The notes below the pieces were generated by a model, which was not told the DNA's origin, did not search any database, and was given only the letters and a program-made list of their open reading frames with translations. Below, in pieces: positions 23,324 through 32,278 of a DNA stretch of 64,000 nt. Each line of letters starts with the position of its first letter. The stretch's first letter is position 1. The position numbers and the translations under genes are program-made. Source of the DNA: Chloroflexota bacterium (GTDB lineage: Bacteria; Chloroflexota; UBA11872; VXOZ01); assembly GCA_026710945.1 (NCBI GenBank), contig JAPOQA010000070.1, positions 1 to 64,000 of the forward strand. The letters are read 5' to 3'.

Positions 23324-25153
23324 ATGATAGGGGGAGTCCTGGGGTTCATCGGTCGACACTGGCGCGGTATCCTGCTATGGGTGCTGGTTGCGATCGGTTT
23401 TTGGTGGTCTGTTGCCACCTTCGGCGCAGGCAACGTTCTGCAGATTCTGTTTCTCATCTTCGCCACGCTCTTCCAGCTTGCCTTTGCAATCCTCTTTGTC
23501 CTCATTCAATTCGTGGCGTTGTTCTGGTTCCTCGGCCGCGGACGTGTGTACTGGATCATGCCCGGGGGCGAGACCGGAATCTCCTTCAAAGATTATCGCG
23601 GAAACGAGCAAGTGCTGGAAGTTTCAGCGCGGATCGTGACTTTGCTGCGTGGTGTACGCGACTTCAAGCGTATGGGCGGCGAGGTTTCACGCGGCTTGCT
23701 ACTTATTGGACCGCCAGGTACTGGTAAGACGTACTTAGCGCAGGCAATTGCTACCGAAGCAGGCGTGCCCTTTGCCTATGCGTCTGCGCCCGGCTTTCAG
23801 AACATGTTCATGGGTGTCGGTAACCTGCGTATCACGATGCTTTACGCAAAGGCGCGGCGGCTGGCGCGGCGCTATGGTTCCGCCATTATCTTCATCGATG
23901 AGATCGATGCCGTCGGCACAGCGCGTACCTCGCAAATGGGCGGAGGCGCGGGCATGATGGGCGGCATGTTTGGCGGCGGTGGGATGGGTATGCTCAATAC
24001 GCTGCTTCTTGAGATGGATCCTCCCAATGTGGATACGAGTTGGAAGGCACGGATTTTGCGTCGCCTCGGTCTGCGTAGAGGGCGAATGGTGCAACCCGTA
24101 GTGTTAACTATTGGTGCGACGAACATATCTGAAGTGCTGGACCAGGCGCTGTTGCGACCGGGACGTTTCGACCGCAAGATTACGATTGACCCGCCCGATT
24201 TCGATGGTCGGAAAGACGTCATCCAATACTACGTGGATAAGGTACGTCACGACCCGAATATCGACCTTGACAAGATTGCCGCCGACACGGTGGGTTATAC
24301 GCCTGTCAGCATCAAGTACCTGATCAACGAAGCGGCAGTCGTGGCGCACTTTGAAGGTCGCGACTACATTTCCTATCAGGACTTCAGCCAAGCGCGGGAG
24401 ACGAATGAATGGGGCCTGCGCCAGCCTATCCGCAGCATGAGCGATAAGGAACGGCGGCGACTGGCGTACCATGAGACCGGACACGCCATATCGATGGCCT
24501 TATTGCAGCCTGAGAATAAGCTCTATAAGGTGACGATCATTCGCTATGGACGTGCGCTGGGTCTTGCTGCCAGTACGCCCCTCGAAGAGCGTTATACGCA
24601 GACCCGCGAAGAAATTCTGTCGGAAATCAAGGTTGCCCTCGCTAGTCGCGCCGCAGAGGAGTTGTTCCTGGGAACCGGCCTCACCGGGGTGACCTCAGAC
24701 TTGCAACAGGCTACGCGCCTGGCGATGGGGTACTTTGGCTTCTATGGCATGGGCAACAGCTTCTACTCGTATCTTGCCATGCCCAGCGGCCTTGGCGGCA
24801 TTGACCCGGATACCAAGCGCCGCATCGAGGCGTTGCTCGATGAGCAGTACCGCGAGGTAAAGCAACTGCTGGCCGAGCATGCCGATGAGGTGCATATCAT
24901 TGCTGAGCGGCTCCTGGAGGAATTGGAACTGCACGGTGAGGATGTCAAGGACATCCTTGAGGCGCAGCGATCCCAGCGTGAGCCCGTGGGCGCCGGAGTC
25001 GCCGCACTGACCGGCTACGCAGGCGGCCTGGCATTGGGCCAAGAGAGTAATGGCCCCTCGGATTCGCCTGGACCAAATGGTAACCCGGTTGTATCGAACG
25101 ATAGCCAAGCGGAATCAAGCGAGGAAACGGACAAGGAACCTGATTCCCAATAA
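23324..25153 (+). CDS. FtsH-like AAA+ membrane zinc protease
   Basis: 609 residues. Two or three hydrophobic segments in the first ~80 residues anchor it in the membrane. The AAA+ module has Walker A GPPGTGKT (about 129-136), the pore motif FMGVG, Walker B IIFIDEIDA and arginine-finger region LRPGRFDRK. The protease zinc site is HETGH (383-387), with a third-ligand region GVTSDLQQATRLA. It therefore looks catalytically competent, like FtsH. It differs from standard FtsH by a Gly/Met-rich insert (MGGGAGMMGGMFGGGGMGM, about residues 205-223) after Walker B and by a basic insert before VLTIGATN. The C-terminus is a long acidic tail. UPF0182 follows, so the pair may function together in membrane protein quality control. 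Confidence 0.88.
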   Translation: MIGGVLGFIGRHWRGILLWVLVAIGFWWSVATFGAGNVLQILFLIFATLFQLAFAILFVLIQFVALFWFLGRGRVYWIMPGGETGISFKDYRGNEQVLEVSARIVTLLRGVRDFKRMGGEVSRGLLLIGPPGTGKTYLAQAIATEAGVPFAYASAPGFQNMFMGVGNLRITMLYAKARRLARRYGSAIIFIDEIDAVGTARTSQMGGGAGMMGGMFGGGGMGMLNTLLLEMDPPNVDTSWKARILRRLGLRRGRMVQPVVLTIGATNISEVLDQALLRPGRFDRKITIDPPDFDGRKDVIQYYVDKVRHDPNIDLDKIAADTVGYTPVSIKYLINEAAVVAHFEGRDYISYQDFSQARETNEWGLRQPIRSMSDKERRRLAYHETGHAISMALLQPENKLYKVTIIRYGRALGLAASTPLEERYTQTREEILSEIKVALASRAAEELFLGTGLTGVTSDLQQATRLAMGYFGFYGMGNSFYSYLAMPSGLGGIDPDTKRRIEALLDEQYREVKQLLAEHADEVHIIAERLLEELELHGEDVKDILEAQRSQREPVGAGVAALTGYAGGLALGQESNGPSDSPGPNGNPVVSNDSQAESSEETDKEPDSQ

Positions 25154-25187
25154 CAGACCGGGAAAGGCTGATTACGCTTGGTTCGTG

Positions 25188-25262
25188 GCGATTTCGTCAT
25201 TGGCGACGGCTTCGTCAAAGACGACGGCTTCGTCGCAGACTGCGACTTTGTCGAAAGCGGCG
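25188..25262. repeat. four short direct repeats, about 18-19 bp period
   Basis: Related units stand in a row: GCGATTTCGTCATT, GCGACGGCTTCGTCAAAGA, CGACGGCTTCGTCGCAGACT and GCGACTTTGTCGAAAGC. They lie in the 224-base gap between the FtsH-like and UPF0182 genes. GACGACGGCTTCGTC is also nearly self-complementary, so some hairpin potential exists. Confidence 0.6.
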
Positions 25263-25377
25263 CACTATCAGCGTGCTGAGAGTAGCATGGGGGTAGTGCG
25301 CTCTTTTTCTCCGCTCGTTACGCACGTTTAGTGGAACATCGTATCAACGGCGCACGATGTAAACTGAGAGGATGTCC

Positions 25378-28254
25378 ATGCAGCGCAACACCGTGATTGG
25401 TACAGTATTCGTCAGCATCGTCGTGCTCATCGCGCTTGTGCTTGTAGTGCCGAACATCATCGCTGATTGGCTCTGGTATCAAAGCCTTGGGCGCACCGAT
25501 GTCTTTTCCAGAATCATTTCACTGCAAATAGGCCTTTTCGCCACCGGGCTGGTCGTCTTTGGCTCCTTGTACTTTGGCAACATGACGCTGGTCCGCAAGA
25601 TTGTTGCGCGGCAGGCGTACAGTACGGGCGAAGACTTCCTCTCGAATTCAGCGCGGCGGACCGAGCAAGCGTCACGGATTATATCCGGAATAGTCGGTGT
25701 AATTGCTTCCGTAATCTTCGGCCTGCTGGCCTCCGGACAATGGAATACAGTTCTCCGCGCTCAGAACCTCATTGAATTCGGCACCACGGATCCGCTCTTC
25801 GAAAGAGACCTCTCGTTCTTTGTCTTCACGCTTCCGCTTTTGGAGTTTGTGCAAGGCTGGCTCTTCCGAGCGATTTTGATGGTGCTGGTAGTCGCGGTCT
25901 TTGCGTACGGATTCCGCCTTGTGTTGCCATACATGATCTCGCCGGAAGACGACGAGGGTGAAAGGCGTGAAATCCCCCGCAACATCATTGCCGGAGCGCC
26001 CATTCGCGTTCATCTTTCCGTGCTGGGTTTCGTGCTGATGCTGCTGGTGGGCTGGGCCCATTGGCTCAGTCTGCACACGCTGGAATTTTCCACACGGGGC
26101 GCCGCCTATGGCGCAAGCTACATTGACGCCAACATCATGCAGCCCGTGCAGCAAGTGCTCATTGTACTGGCTGTAGTGGCCGCAATTGGACTCGTCCTTG
26201 GCGGCATATTCAATAAGCAGTGGCTGCCGGTCGGCGGCATTGGATTGTGGTTGCTCGTGCTGATTGTGGGCGGGTGGGCATACCCAGGCTTGGCGCATCG
26301 CCTGGAGGTGCAGCCGAATGAGTTGGAACGTGAGCGTCCCTATATTGAGAACAACATAGATTTCACGCGCGAGGCCTACGGCCTCAACCGTATCGTCGAG
26401 ATGGAGCACCCGGGCGAGCCCGCGGTAACGCAAGAAGAGCTGGTGGGTAATCCCCTGACGGTACGCAACTTCCGGCTATGGGACCCCGAACCGCTGCTGA
26501 TTACGTACAACCAGGTGCAGAGCATCCGTCTGTATTACGATATTCTCGACGCGGACGTGGATCGCTATTACGTCGATGGCGAGTATCGCCAGGTGATGGT
26601 CGGCGCGCGGGAGCTCTCACCGGAGAAGCTACCGGGCTCGGCGCAAACTTGGGTCAACCGCAGGCTGCAGTTTACCCACGGCTACGGCGTTGTAATGAGT
26701 CCCGTCAACGAGGTCTCGCCCGAGGGGTTGCCGTCATTCTTCCTCAAGGACGTGCCGCCCACCGGGATCATGGACATTGAACGACCGGAAATCTACTACG
26801 GTGAGAAGACGTTTGACTATGTAATCGTCAACGCTCGCATTGCGGAGATTGATTATCCGAGCGGTGAGGACAACGCACGATCGTTCTACCAGTCGCGTAC
26901 GGGAGTGGGCATCGGTACGTATCTTCGCAAGTTACTGTATGCCTGGTACCTCAAAGACGTGAACATCCTGCTCTCTGACGAGTTGGAACCCGATAGCCAG
27001 ATCCTCTATCGCCGCCACGTGCGGGAGCGTGTGGCAACGGTGGCGCCGTTTCTCGTCGTAGACCAGGATCCGTATATTGTCGTAGCCGACGGCCAGCTCT
27101 TCTGGATCGTTGACGCATATACGTTCACCGACCGTTACCCTTATTCACAACCATTGGCCGGCGCTTTCAACTATATCCGTAACAGCGTGAAGGCCACCGT
27201 GAACGCGTATGACGGCACCGTGCGCCTGTACGCCGTGGAGGAAGATGAACCGATTTTGCAGGCGTACTCGCAGGCATTTCCCGACCTCTTCCACCCTTTG
27301 AGCGAGATGCCTCCGTCACTTCTCCAGCATATTCGCTATCCTGCGTTTCTCTTCCAGGTGCAGGTCGAACTGTACTCCCTCTACCACATGCAAAAAGCGG
27401 ACATCTTCTACAATCGCGAAGATGCGTTTTCGCGGCCGCGAGAACTCTATGGCGGCGGTCAGGTGCCCGTGCGGCCCTACTACGTGATCATGCGGCTTCC
27501 CGAATTCCCACGTGAAGAATTCATCCTCATCATGCCCTATACGCCAATCCAGAAGGACAATATGGTGGCCTGGCTGGCGGCACGGTCGGATCCGGAGGGC
27601 TATGGATCGCTCTTTGCGTTCAAATATCCCAAGGATAAGCTCATTTTCGGCCCGATGCAGATTGAAGCCCGCGCCGATCAAGACACCACGATCTCTCAGC
27701 AATTCACTCTCTGGGGGCAGGGCGGTTCACGCGTAATTCGTGGCAATCTCTTGGTCGTGCCCATTGGGCAATCGAATCTGTACGTAGAGCCGATCTACCT
27801 GCAATCCGAGCAAGGCCAGCTACCTGAGCTCAAGCGGGTGATTATTGCCAACGGTTCAAACATCGTGATGACAGAAACCGTATTGCAGGGACTGCAGCAG
27901 TTGTTCGGTGAGGGGGTAGAGGGAATCTTCACTGAAACTGCCGCGGCGTCGGGAAGCAGTGGGGCTCAAAGCGGTTCAAGTACGACTACCGCGCCTTCGC
28001 CCACGCCTGCGCCTGTAATCCTGCCAACGCCCACTGCGTCAGCACAGCCGACGGCACAGCCACAGGTGACACCCCAGGTAGGGGCAACGCCATCGCCGAG
28101 TCAGCTTACGCCACCGGCAACCACGACACCTGGGACTGACACCTCGATTCAGGATCTGCTCGATGCGCTTAAGCGACAGAATGAGCTAATCCAGCAGCAA
28201 CTCGAGCTGAATCAGCAACTCCTCGATGAGTTGGAGAATCAGATCGAAGAGTAG
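25378..28254 (+). CDS. UPF0182 family membrane protein
   Basis: 958 residues of the UPF0182 family, of unknown function but widespread in Actinobacteria, Cyanobacteria and Chloroflexota. The N-terminal ~310 residues contain about seven transmembrane segments (first: VFVSIVVLIALVLVVPNI). The large extracytoplasmic part has family blocks such as ENNIDFTREAYGL, NRRLQFTHGYGVVMSPVNEV, FWIVDAYTFTDRYPYS and VPIGQSNLYVEPIYLQ. A Pro/Thr/Ser/Ala-rich linker of about 65 residues leads to a terminal coiled-coil-like helix rich in Gln, Leu and Asn (ELIQQQLELNQQLLDELENQ). I chose ATG 25378 over ATG 25372 because GAGG needs that spacing. A perfect palindrome lies 37 bases after the stop. Confidence 0.93.
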   Translation: MQRNTVIGTVFVSIVVLIALVLVVPNIIADWLWYQSLGRTDVFSRIISLQIGLFATGLVVFGSLYFGNMTLVRKIVARQAYSTGEDFLSNSARRTEQASRIISGIVGVIASVIFGLLASGQWNTVLRAQNLIEFGTTDPLFERDLSFFVFTLPLLEFVQGWLFRAILMVLVVAVFAYGFRLVLPYMISPEDDEGERREIPRNIIAGAPIRVHLSVLGFVLMLLVGWAHWLSLHTLEFSTRGAAYGASYIDANIMQPVQQVLIVLAVVAAIGLVLGGIFNKQWLPVGGIGLWLLVLIVGGWAYPGLAHRLEVQPNELERERPYIENNIDFTREAYGLNRIVEMEHPGEPAVTQEELVGNPLTVRNFRLWDPEPLLITYNQVQSIRLYYDILDADVDRYYVDGEYRQVMVGARELSPEKLPGSAQTWVNRRLQFTHGYGVVMSPVNEVSPEGLPSFFLKDVPPTGIMDIERPEIYYGEKTFDYVIVNARIAEIDYPSGEDNARSFYQSRTGVGIGTYLRKLLYAWYLKDVNILLSDELEPDSQILYRRHVRERVATVAPFLVVDQDPYIVVADGQLFWIVDAYTFTDRYPYSQPLAGAFNYIRNSVKATVNAYDGTVRLYAVEEDEPILQAYSQAFPDLFHPLSEMPPSLLQHIRYPAFLFQVQVELYSLYHMQKADIFYNREDAFSRPRELYGGGQVPVRPYYVIMRLPEFPREEFILIMPYTPIQKDNMVAWLAARSDPEGYGSLFAFKYPKDKLIFGPMQIEARADQDTTISQQFTLWGQGGSRVIRGNLLVVPIGQSNLYVEPIYLQSEQGQLPELKRVIIANGSNIVMTETVLQGLQQLFGEGVEGIFTETAAASGSSGAQSGSSTTTAPSPTPAPVILPTPTASAQPTAQPQVTPQVGATPSPSQLTPPATTTPGTDTSIQDLLDALKRQNELIQQQLELNQQLLDELENQIEE

Positions 28255-28290
28255 TGCTCCGGCTGGTTGCATAGAGAGTATGACGATAGG

Positions 28291-28332
28291 ATAGTGCCCT
28301 GACTTGGCGCATGCGCCAAGTCAGGGCACTAT
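28291..28332. terminator. perfect 42-bp palindrome (terminator-like)
   Basis: The left arm ATAGTGCCCTGACTTGGCGC is followed by A (28291-28311), and the right arm is its exact reverse complement (28312-28332). There is no spacer and no mismatch. It lies 37 bases after the UPF0182 stop. No T-run follows on either strand, so a standard intrinsic terminator is not complete. Its 3' edge overlaps the last in-frame stop of the decayed fibronectin III remnant on the minus strand. Confidence 0.75.
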
Positions 28333-28679
28333 CGCATTGATAGAGCGGCCTTCGCTGTATCTTGGCGACTATACCTCCACCTCGGAGTAGGCACCTCATC
28401 GGGCGCCGCCGGCAGATTGGCATCCAAAGTACTGCCTTGCGGGCTGAGACCGCCGGCATCCCGTGCCTTTACCCGGTACACTTAGCGCCTCCCCGCCTCC
28501 ACCTCGGAGCCCACGTAGCATGTTTCCGCGGTCTCCGGGTCCTCCTGCAGCTCAATGTATTCTCCGGTCGCGAGTAACGACCTGTCCTGGTGGAGTATCT
28601 GGTAGCCGGCGACGCTGCTGTCTGCCGGATCGTCCCAACTCAGGGAAACCGACTCATGAGTGATCGTGTGAGGCCCCAT
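28329..28679 (-). pseudogene. remnant of a fibronectin type III domain, interrupted by a stop
   Basis: Read on the minus strand, ESVSLSWDDPADSSVAGYQI continues to YVGSEVEAGRR, then a TAA at 28482-28484, then in the same frame VYRVKARDAGGLSPQGS. FnIII domains usually have ...AGTRYVYRVKA.NA.GLSP at this point, so the TAA occupies the conserved tyrosine position (TAC/TAT to TAA). The frame reaches a terminal stop at 28329-28331. There is no signal peptide or neighbouring domain, so it is probably the fragment of a larger surface protein. FnIII domains in bacteria are mainly in secreted or surface proteins. Confidence 0.65.
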
Positions 28680-29272
28680 TGTCTTTCATGACTGGGAGGC
28701 GGCAAGCGCCATCTTTGCCACCGCTCTAATTCTCAATTTCACAGACAGCATAGATTGGCGAATTGCGCGTCCCTGGAGATCCGGCATATCGGTGACGAAT
28801 TCTTGCGTAGTATTGGTACCCGCGGTGATTGGGTTGTTGTACACTTTCTAACATTGAGAGAGAGTCATGCTGAATTCAGTGAAGGTCAATTTCGAGCTTG
28901 CAGCCTTTTCCCCAGGCCCGAATACGTAGAGTTGAAGGCCCGTCGCATTTGTCCGATTGGCACAAAGGCCGGTTGCCGATTTTAGATCTGCGGCAACTCT
29001 CTTAGCTCACGCTATCCAACTCTTGCCCTGGGTGTTCCTCTATCTCAATTTAGGATACAAAGCCTTGGAGAGCTGCGATAGGATCTCTTGTTCGATTCTC
29101 GGCCAAAGTCATTGGAGCTGAAGAGACCTATAGACACCTCAGTTTGGTGGGATTTGATCTTGAAATCCGCGAGCATTGGACGTAGTTTACTTGCAGTGTC
29201 GACCAGCACGTCCTGCGATCAATTGCCAAAGGGTCGTAGGCTTGCCGTGCTTCAGACGAGCGTGACACGTGT
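28680..29272. other. 593-base region without recognisable gene
   Basis: Lies between the fibronectin III remnant and the sensor kinase. It looks less GC-rich than its surroundings, and the few open frames are short and unlike known proteins. A sequence near 29090 (GTTCGATTC) looks like a tRNA T-loop but its stem does not pair. It probably belongs to the same decayed stretch. Confidence 0.5.
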
Positions 29273-30574
29273 GTGTTCTCGCCAAAGGGCGAAGTGCGTG
29301 TCATTTCCTGTACTCGTTATGCTAGGTGGCGCCAATTGTCAAGATTGTTAAATTGGGACCCTGAGTTCTTAAATACCAAAACATGTGGCGTGCAGGACCG
29401 GGTTTGGCAAGCGATTTGGGCCGATCCTGGGGAGCTGCGGTATGCCGCGACAGTTGCCGTCTGGGGTCGCTGGTTCATAAGTGCCGTCTGCTGCTTTTAC
29501 TTGCTTTTTCGACCAATACCAATGGAGCAGGCGTTGTACGTTACATTCCTGCTGATATTGCTGCTGTTTGTGATGTACAACGGTTACATACACTATCTGC
29601 TCAGGTCTAATCGAACTATGACATGGCATTGGATTATCGCTTTCTGCACGATAGACATCCTCTTCGCTACGTTAGTTGTCGCTGTCGACGGTGGATTCAC
29701 CACTTTCTACCCCTATTTGATGTATTTCCCCGCGCTGGCCTACTTTGCGGCCATATTTACTTCGTTCACGCTGAACGTCGTATGGGTAACTATGGTAACG
29801 ACCATCTACACGGCCGTGAGCTTAGCCTTCGGCGGGGGGCTTGATTTCGAAGCAAGAGAAGACAAGACCCTGTTTGCCAGGATTGCATTCATGTTTGCAG
29901 TAGTCCTGGTGGTCAACTTGATCTCGAGATTCCAGCGTATGCGGAGATGGGAGGTAATGGAGCGGGAACACGTGCTACAGCAGGAGCGCATTGAGCATTC
30001 GCAATCTATTCACGACACGACCGCGCAGGCGGCATACATGATTGGATTGGGCATAGACACAGCCATGGAGTTGGCTGGTGAATCCAACAAGGAGCTGACC
30101 GCCTCGCTCCAGGCGACATCCGCGCTCGCAAAGTCCGCAATGTGGGAGTTGAGGCGCCCCATTGATGCAGGTCGAATATTCGAGGGCAAGGAATTGGGGC
30201 GGGTGCTACGGTCACACACTTCGACATTTCGGGACATAACGTCAGTTCCAGCCGAGATGGTTCAGTACGGCATCGAGCCGAATCTCTCGGCAGAGATTCG
30301 GACGGGGCTCTTTGCTATCGCACACAACGCACTCACGAATGCTTTTCGGCACGCCCATGCGGGGAAGGTCGAGGTCCGCCTGGACTTCGATGACGATTGC
30401 ATTCGACTTTCTATCGTGGACGACGGGATTGGTCTCCCTGACGACTACCTTAATCGTGGTCATGGTTTTGACAGCATGAGGGCGGATGCAGAACGAATGG
30501 GCGGCACGCTCGTCGTGGATACAGGCAGTAACGGAAAAGGCACGACTGTAGCCTGCGTGATTCCGTTTGGATAA
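29273..30574 (+). CDS. NarL-type sensor histidine kinase
   Basis: Up to 433 residues. Five or six hydrophobic segments (such as QALYVTFLLILLLFVMYNGY and WIIAFCTIDILFATLVVAV) form a membrane sensor without a recognisable periplasmic domain. A coiled stretch (EREHVLQQERIEHSQS) leads to the phosphoacceptor His 247 in SIHDTTAQAAYMI, of the HisKA_3-like class. The ATPase domain has the N-box AHNALTNAFRHAHAG, DDGIGLP and GHGFDSMRADAERMGG. The start is uncertain: the open frame begins at GTG 29273, but GTG 29390 gives a more natural N-terminus. The expected response regulator follows directly but is broken, so the kinase is an orphan or in decay. Confidence 0.82.
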   Translation: MFSPKGEVRVISCTRYARWRQLSRLLNWDPEFLNTKTCGVQDRVWQAIWADPGELRYAATVAVWGRWFISAVCCFYLLFRPIPMEQALYVTFLLILLLFVMYNGYIHYLLRSNRTMTWHWIIAFCTIDILFATLVVAVDGGFTTFYPYLMYFPALAYFAAIFTSFTLNVVWVTMVTTIYTAVSLAFGGGLDFEAREDKTLFARIAFMFAVVLVVNLISRFQRMRRWEVMEREHVLQQERIEHSQSIHDTTAQAAYMIGLGIDTAMELAGESNKELTASLQATSALAKSAMWELRRPIDAGRIFEGKELGRVLRSHTSTFRDITSVPAEMVQYGIEPNLSAEIRTGLFAIAHNALTNAFRHAHAGKVEVRLDFDDDCIRLSIVDDGIGLPDDYLNRGHGFDSMRADAERMGGTLVVDTGSNGKGTTVACVIPFG

Positions 30575-30593
30575 TTTGGAAACAGAAGCCGAT

Positions 30594-30945
30594 GTGTATT
30601 CAGCCAGAAAGTTCAAGGCGATGCTGGTGGACGACCACTCCATCGTCAGGGACAGCCTAAGAGAAATTTCAGATTGATTGGGTGAATTCGCGGTCGTGGG
30701 TCGAGCGGGAGATGGCGTAGCGGCAGAAACTCGCGCATAAGATTGGATGCCGGACATCGTCGTCATGGGCGTTGTGATGCCGCGGTAAGACAGCGTTGAG
30801 TCTTGGAGGGACATTGAGGATCTGCTGGCAGACACGCGGATTCTCATGCTGACGGCTTCGACATAGGAGAATGTAGTTAACGAAGCGGTCGCGGCCGGTG
30901 CGGCGGAGTATCTACAGTTGTGGCGATGGTCCTGGTCTGTACGGT
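30594..30945 (+). pseudogene. response regulator receiver domain, inactivated by in-frame stops
   Basis: In one frame the sequence reads AMLVDDHSIVRDSLREISD, stop, LGEFAVVGRAGDGVAAETRA, stop, DWMPDIVVMGVVMPR, stop, DSVESWRDIEDLLADTRILM then LTAST, stop, ENVVNEAVAAGAAEYLQL. This follows the NarL-class receiver from beta-1 to beta-5. Stops occur at 30675 (TGA), 30738 (TAA), 30786 (TAA) and 30864 (TAG). The phosphoacceptor Asp is a Gly (VMGVVMP, expected VMDVVMP). No HTH domain is recognisable after it. The reading frame is unbroken by indels, so decay here is by substitutions only. It begins 20 bases after the kinase stop. Confidence 0.85.
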
Positions 30946-31057
30946 AGACTGAAAGCAAGCAAGGCTCGTGCCGCCGGGCAAGAAGCTGTGCGGTTGGTCA
31001 GGGCCTTGAGTTTCAGGAGTCTTGTTCGATCGGAATCTTGCCGAGGTCTCCTTTGCA

Positions 31058-31309
31058 ATGACCATAGCGCGAATTTACATTACCTATAAACCCACGGTTC
31101 TTGATCCGCAAGGAAACACCATCCGTGAAGCGTTGCATCACCTTGGCTTTGAGGATGTGAATTCCGTGCGGATGGGCAAGTACCTGGAAGTTGAACTGGG
31201 CACGGACGACACATCCAAGGCTCACGCAGAGGTTGAGGCAATGTGCCAGCAACTGTTGGCAAATCCCGTTATCGAAAGCTATCGCTTTGATTTAGAGACC
31301 GATCGATGA
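31058..31309 (+). CDS. purS: phosphoribosylformylglycinamidine synthase subunit PurS
   Basis: 83 residues, the normal PurS length. PurS bridges PurQ and PurL in the three-subunit FGAM synthase that converts formylglycinamide ribonucleotide to FGAM. It shows the compact family pattern [38 protein letters not shown] and ending with [13 protein letters not shown] start it at ATG 31058 rather than the upstream in-frame ATG at 31022, because the family begins at this residue. It overlaps purQ by four bases (ATGA, 31306-31309). Confidence 0.93.
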   Translation: MTIARIYITYKPTVLDPQGNTIREALHHLGFEDVNSVRMGKYLEVELGTDDTSKAHAEVEAMCQQLLANPVIESYRFDLETDR

Positions 31310-32013
31310 AGTTTGGCATTGTCCAGTTCCCTGGTTCCAATTGCGATAACGACTGTCTACACGTCGCAAGATCCGTGCTCCAACAGCAGGCAGACCTAGT
31401 CTGGCATGAGGAGACAAGCCTTGCCGGATTTGATGCGCTCGTGTTGCCGGGCGGTTTCTCCTATGGGGACTACCTGCGTTCGGGGTCCATAGCGCGGTTT
31501 TCTCCCGTAATGCGTGCGGTGACCGCCTTTGCCAATGCCGGAGGGCTCGTGCTGGGTATCTGCAACGGCTTTCAGATTCTTACCGAGGCGGGATTGCTGC
31601 CGGGCGCGCTGCTCAGGAATAACTCGATGGAATTCCACTGTGGCTGGGTGAACGTGCGGGTGCAAGGCATGGAGTCACCGTTCATGGCCACCTATCAACC
31701 CGGCCAGGTGCTGCGCATGCCGATTGCCCACGGCGACGGCAACTACGTGGTTGATCCGGAGACGCTTAATCGCATGCGTGAGAACGGACAGATATTGCTG
31801 CGCTATTGCGATGCGAAGGGCGACGTTGCGCAGGACGCAAACCCGAACGGCTCCGTGGACAATATAGCTGGCATATGCAATGAGGCCGGGAACGTATTTG
31901 CCCTCATGCCGCATCCGGAACGTTGCGCGGAGGCTGCGCTGGGAGGTTCCGACGGCTTGGGCATTTGGCAGGCAATGGTTCTGGCGCTTGCAGCCGCTCC
32001 TTTGCGAGCGTGA
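31306..32013 (+). CDS. purQ: phosphoribosylformylglycinamidine synthase glutaminase subunit PurQ
   Basis: 235 residues, typical. A class I glutamine amidotransferase that supplies ammonia to PurL. The catalytic nucleophile Cys is in [11 protein letters not shown], and the His/Glu pair is in [11 protein letters not shown]. The N-terminal [15 protein letters not shown] and [20 protein letters not shown] are family hallmarks. Its start overlaps purS by four bases, so the two are translationally coupled. A 265-base gap containing a hairpin-like repeat separates it from purL. Confidence 0.95.
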   Translation: MKFGIVQFPGSNCDNDCLHVARSVLQQQADLVWHEETSLAGFDALVLPGGFSYGDYLRSGSIARFSPVMRAVTAFANAGGLVLGICNGFQILTEAGLLPGALLRNNSMEFHCGWVNVRVQGMESPFMATYQPGQVLRMPIAHGDGNYVVDPETLNRMRENGQILLRYCDAKGDVAQDANPNGSVDNIAGICNEAGNVFALMPHPERCAEAALGGSDGLGIWQAMVLALAAAPLRA

Positions 32014-32278
32014 ATGCTTCCTGGTATGAACAACAGTGCAACGCCACTACCTGGCTGCTAGTAGTCTAACAACATTGTAGTGATGGACAATTGTCTTTGG
32101 CGTCACTGGCCGGCAACGTGGGAAGCGGGCGCAGGTTGCAAACCTACGCTACCGGCGTTCCTACCCGTCAATACGAGCGTGTCGAACCACTAGATACCAC
32201 TCGATCTCATTGCCCTATGGGGGTCGGACGCCTGCGAGGGATGGAGCCTGCAGATGATTTTCAGGAGTAAGTAACAGC
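32014..32278. other. gap between purQ and purL with a palindromic repeat
   Basis: A 265-base non-coding stretch inside an otherwise close-packed operon. It contains GCGCAGGTTGCAAACCTACGC (32129-32149), a near-perfect palindrome, and a strong ribosome site AGGAG before purL. Nothing else is recognised. Confidence 0.5.
32129..32149. repeat. near-perfect 21-bp palindrome between purQ and purL
   Basis: GCGCAGGTTGC then AAACCTACGC pairs AGGTT with AACCT and GCG with CGC, with one mismatch. Possibly another dispersed hairpin repeat. Confidence 0.5.

Noticed and set aside
29060-29110. Possible tRNA with GTTCGATTC T-loop
   Set aside because: The flanking bases do not form a T-stem, and no acceptor or anticodon stem is present.
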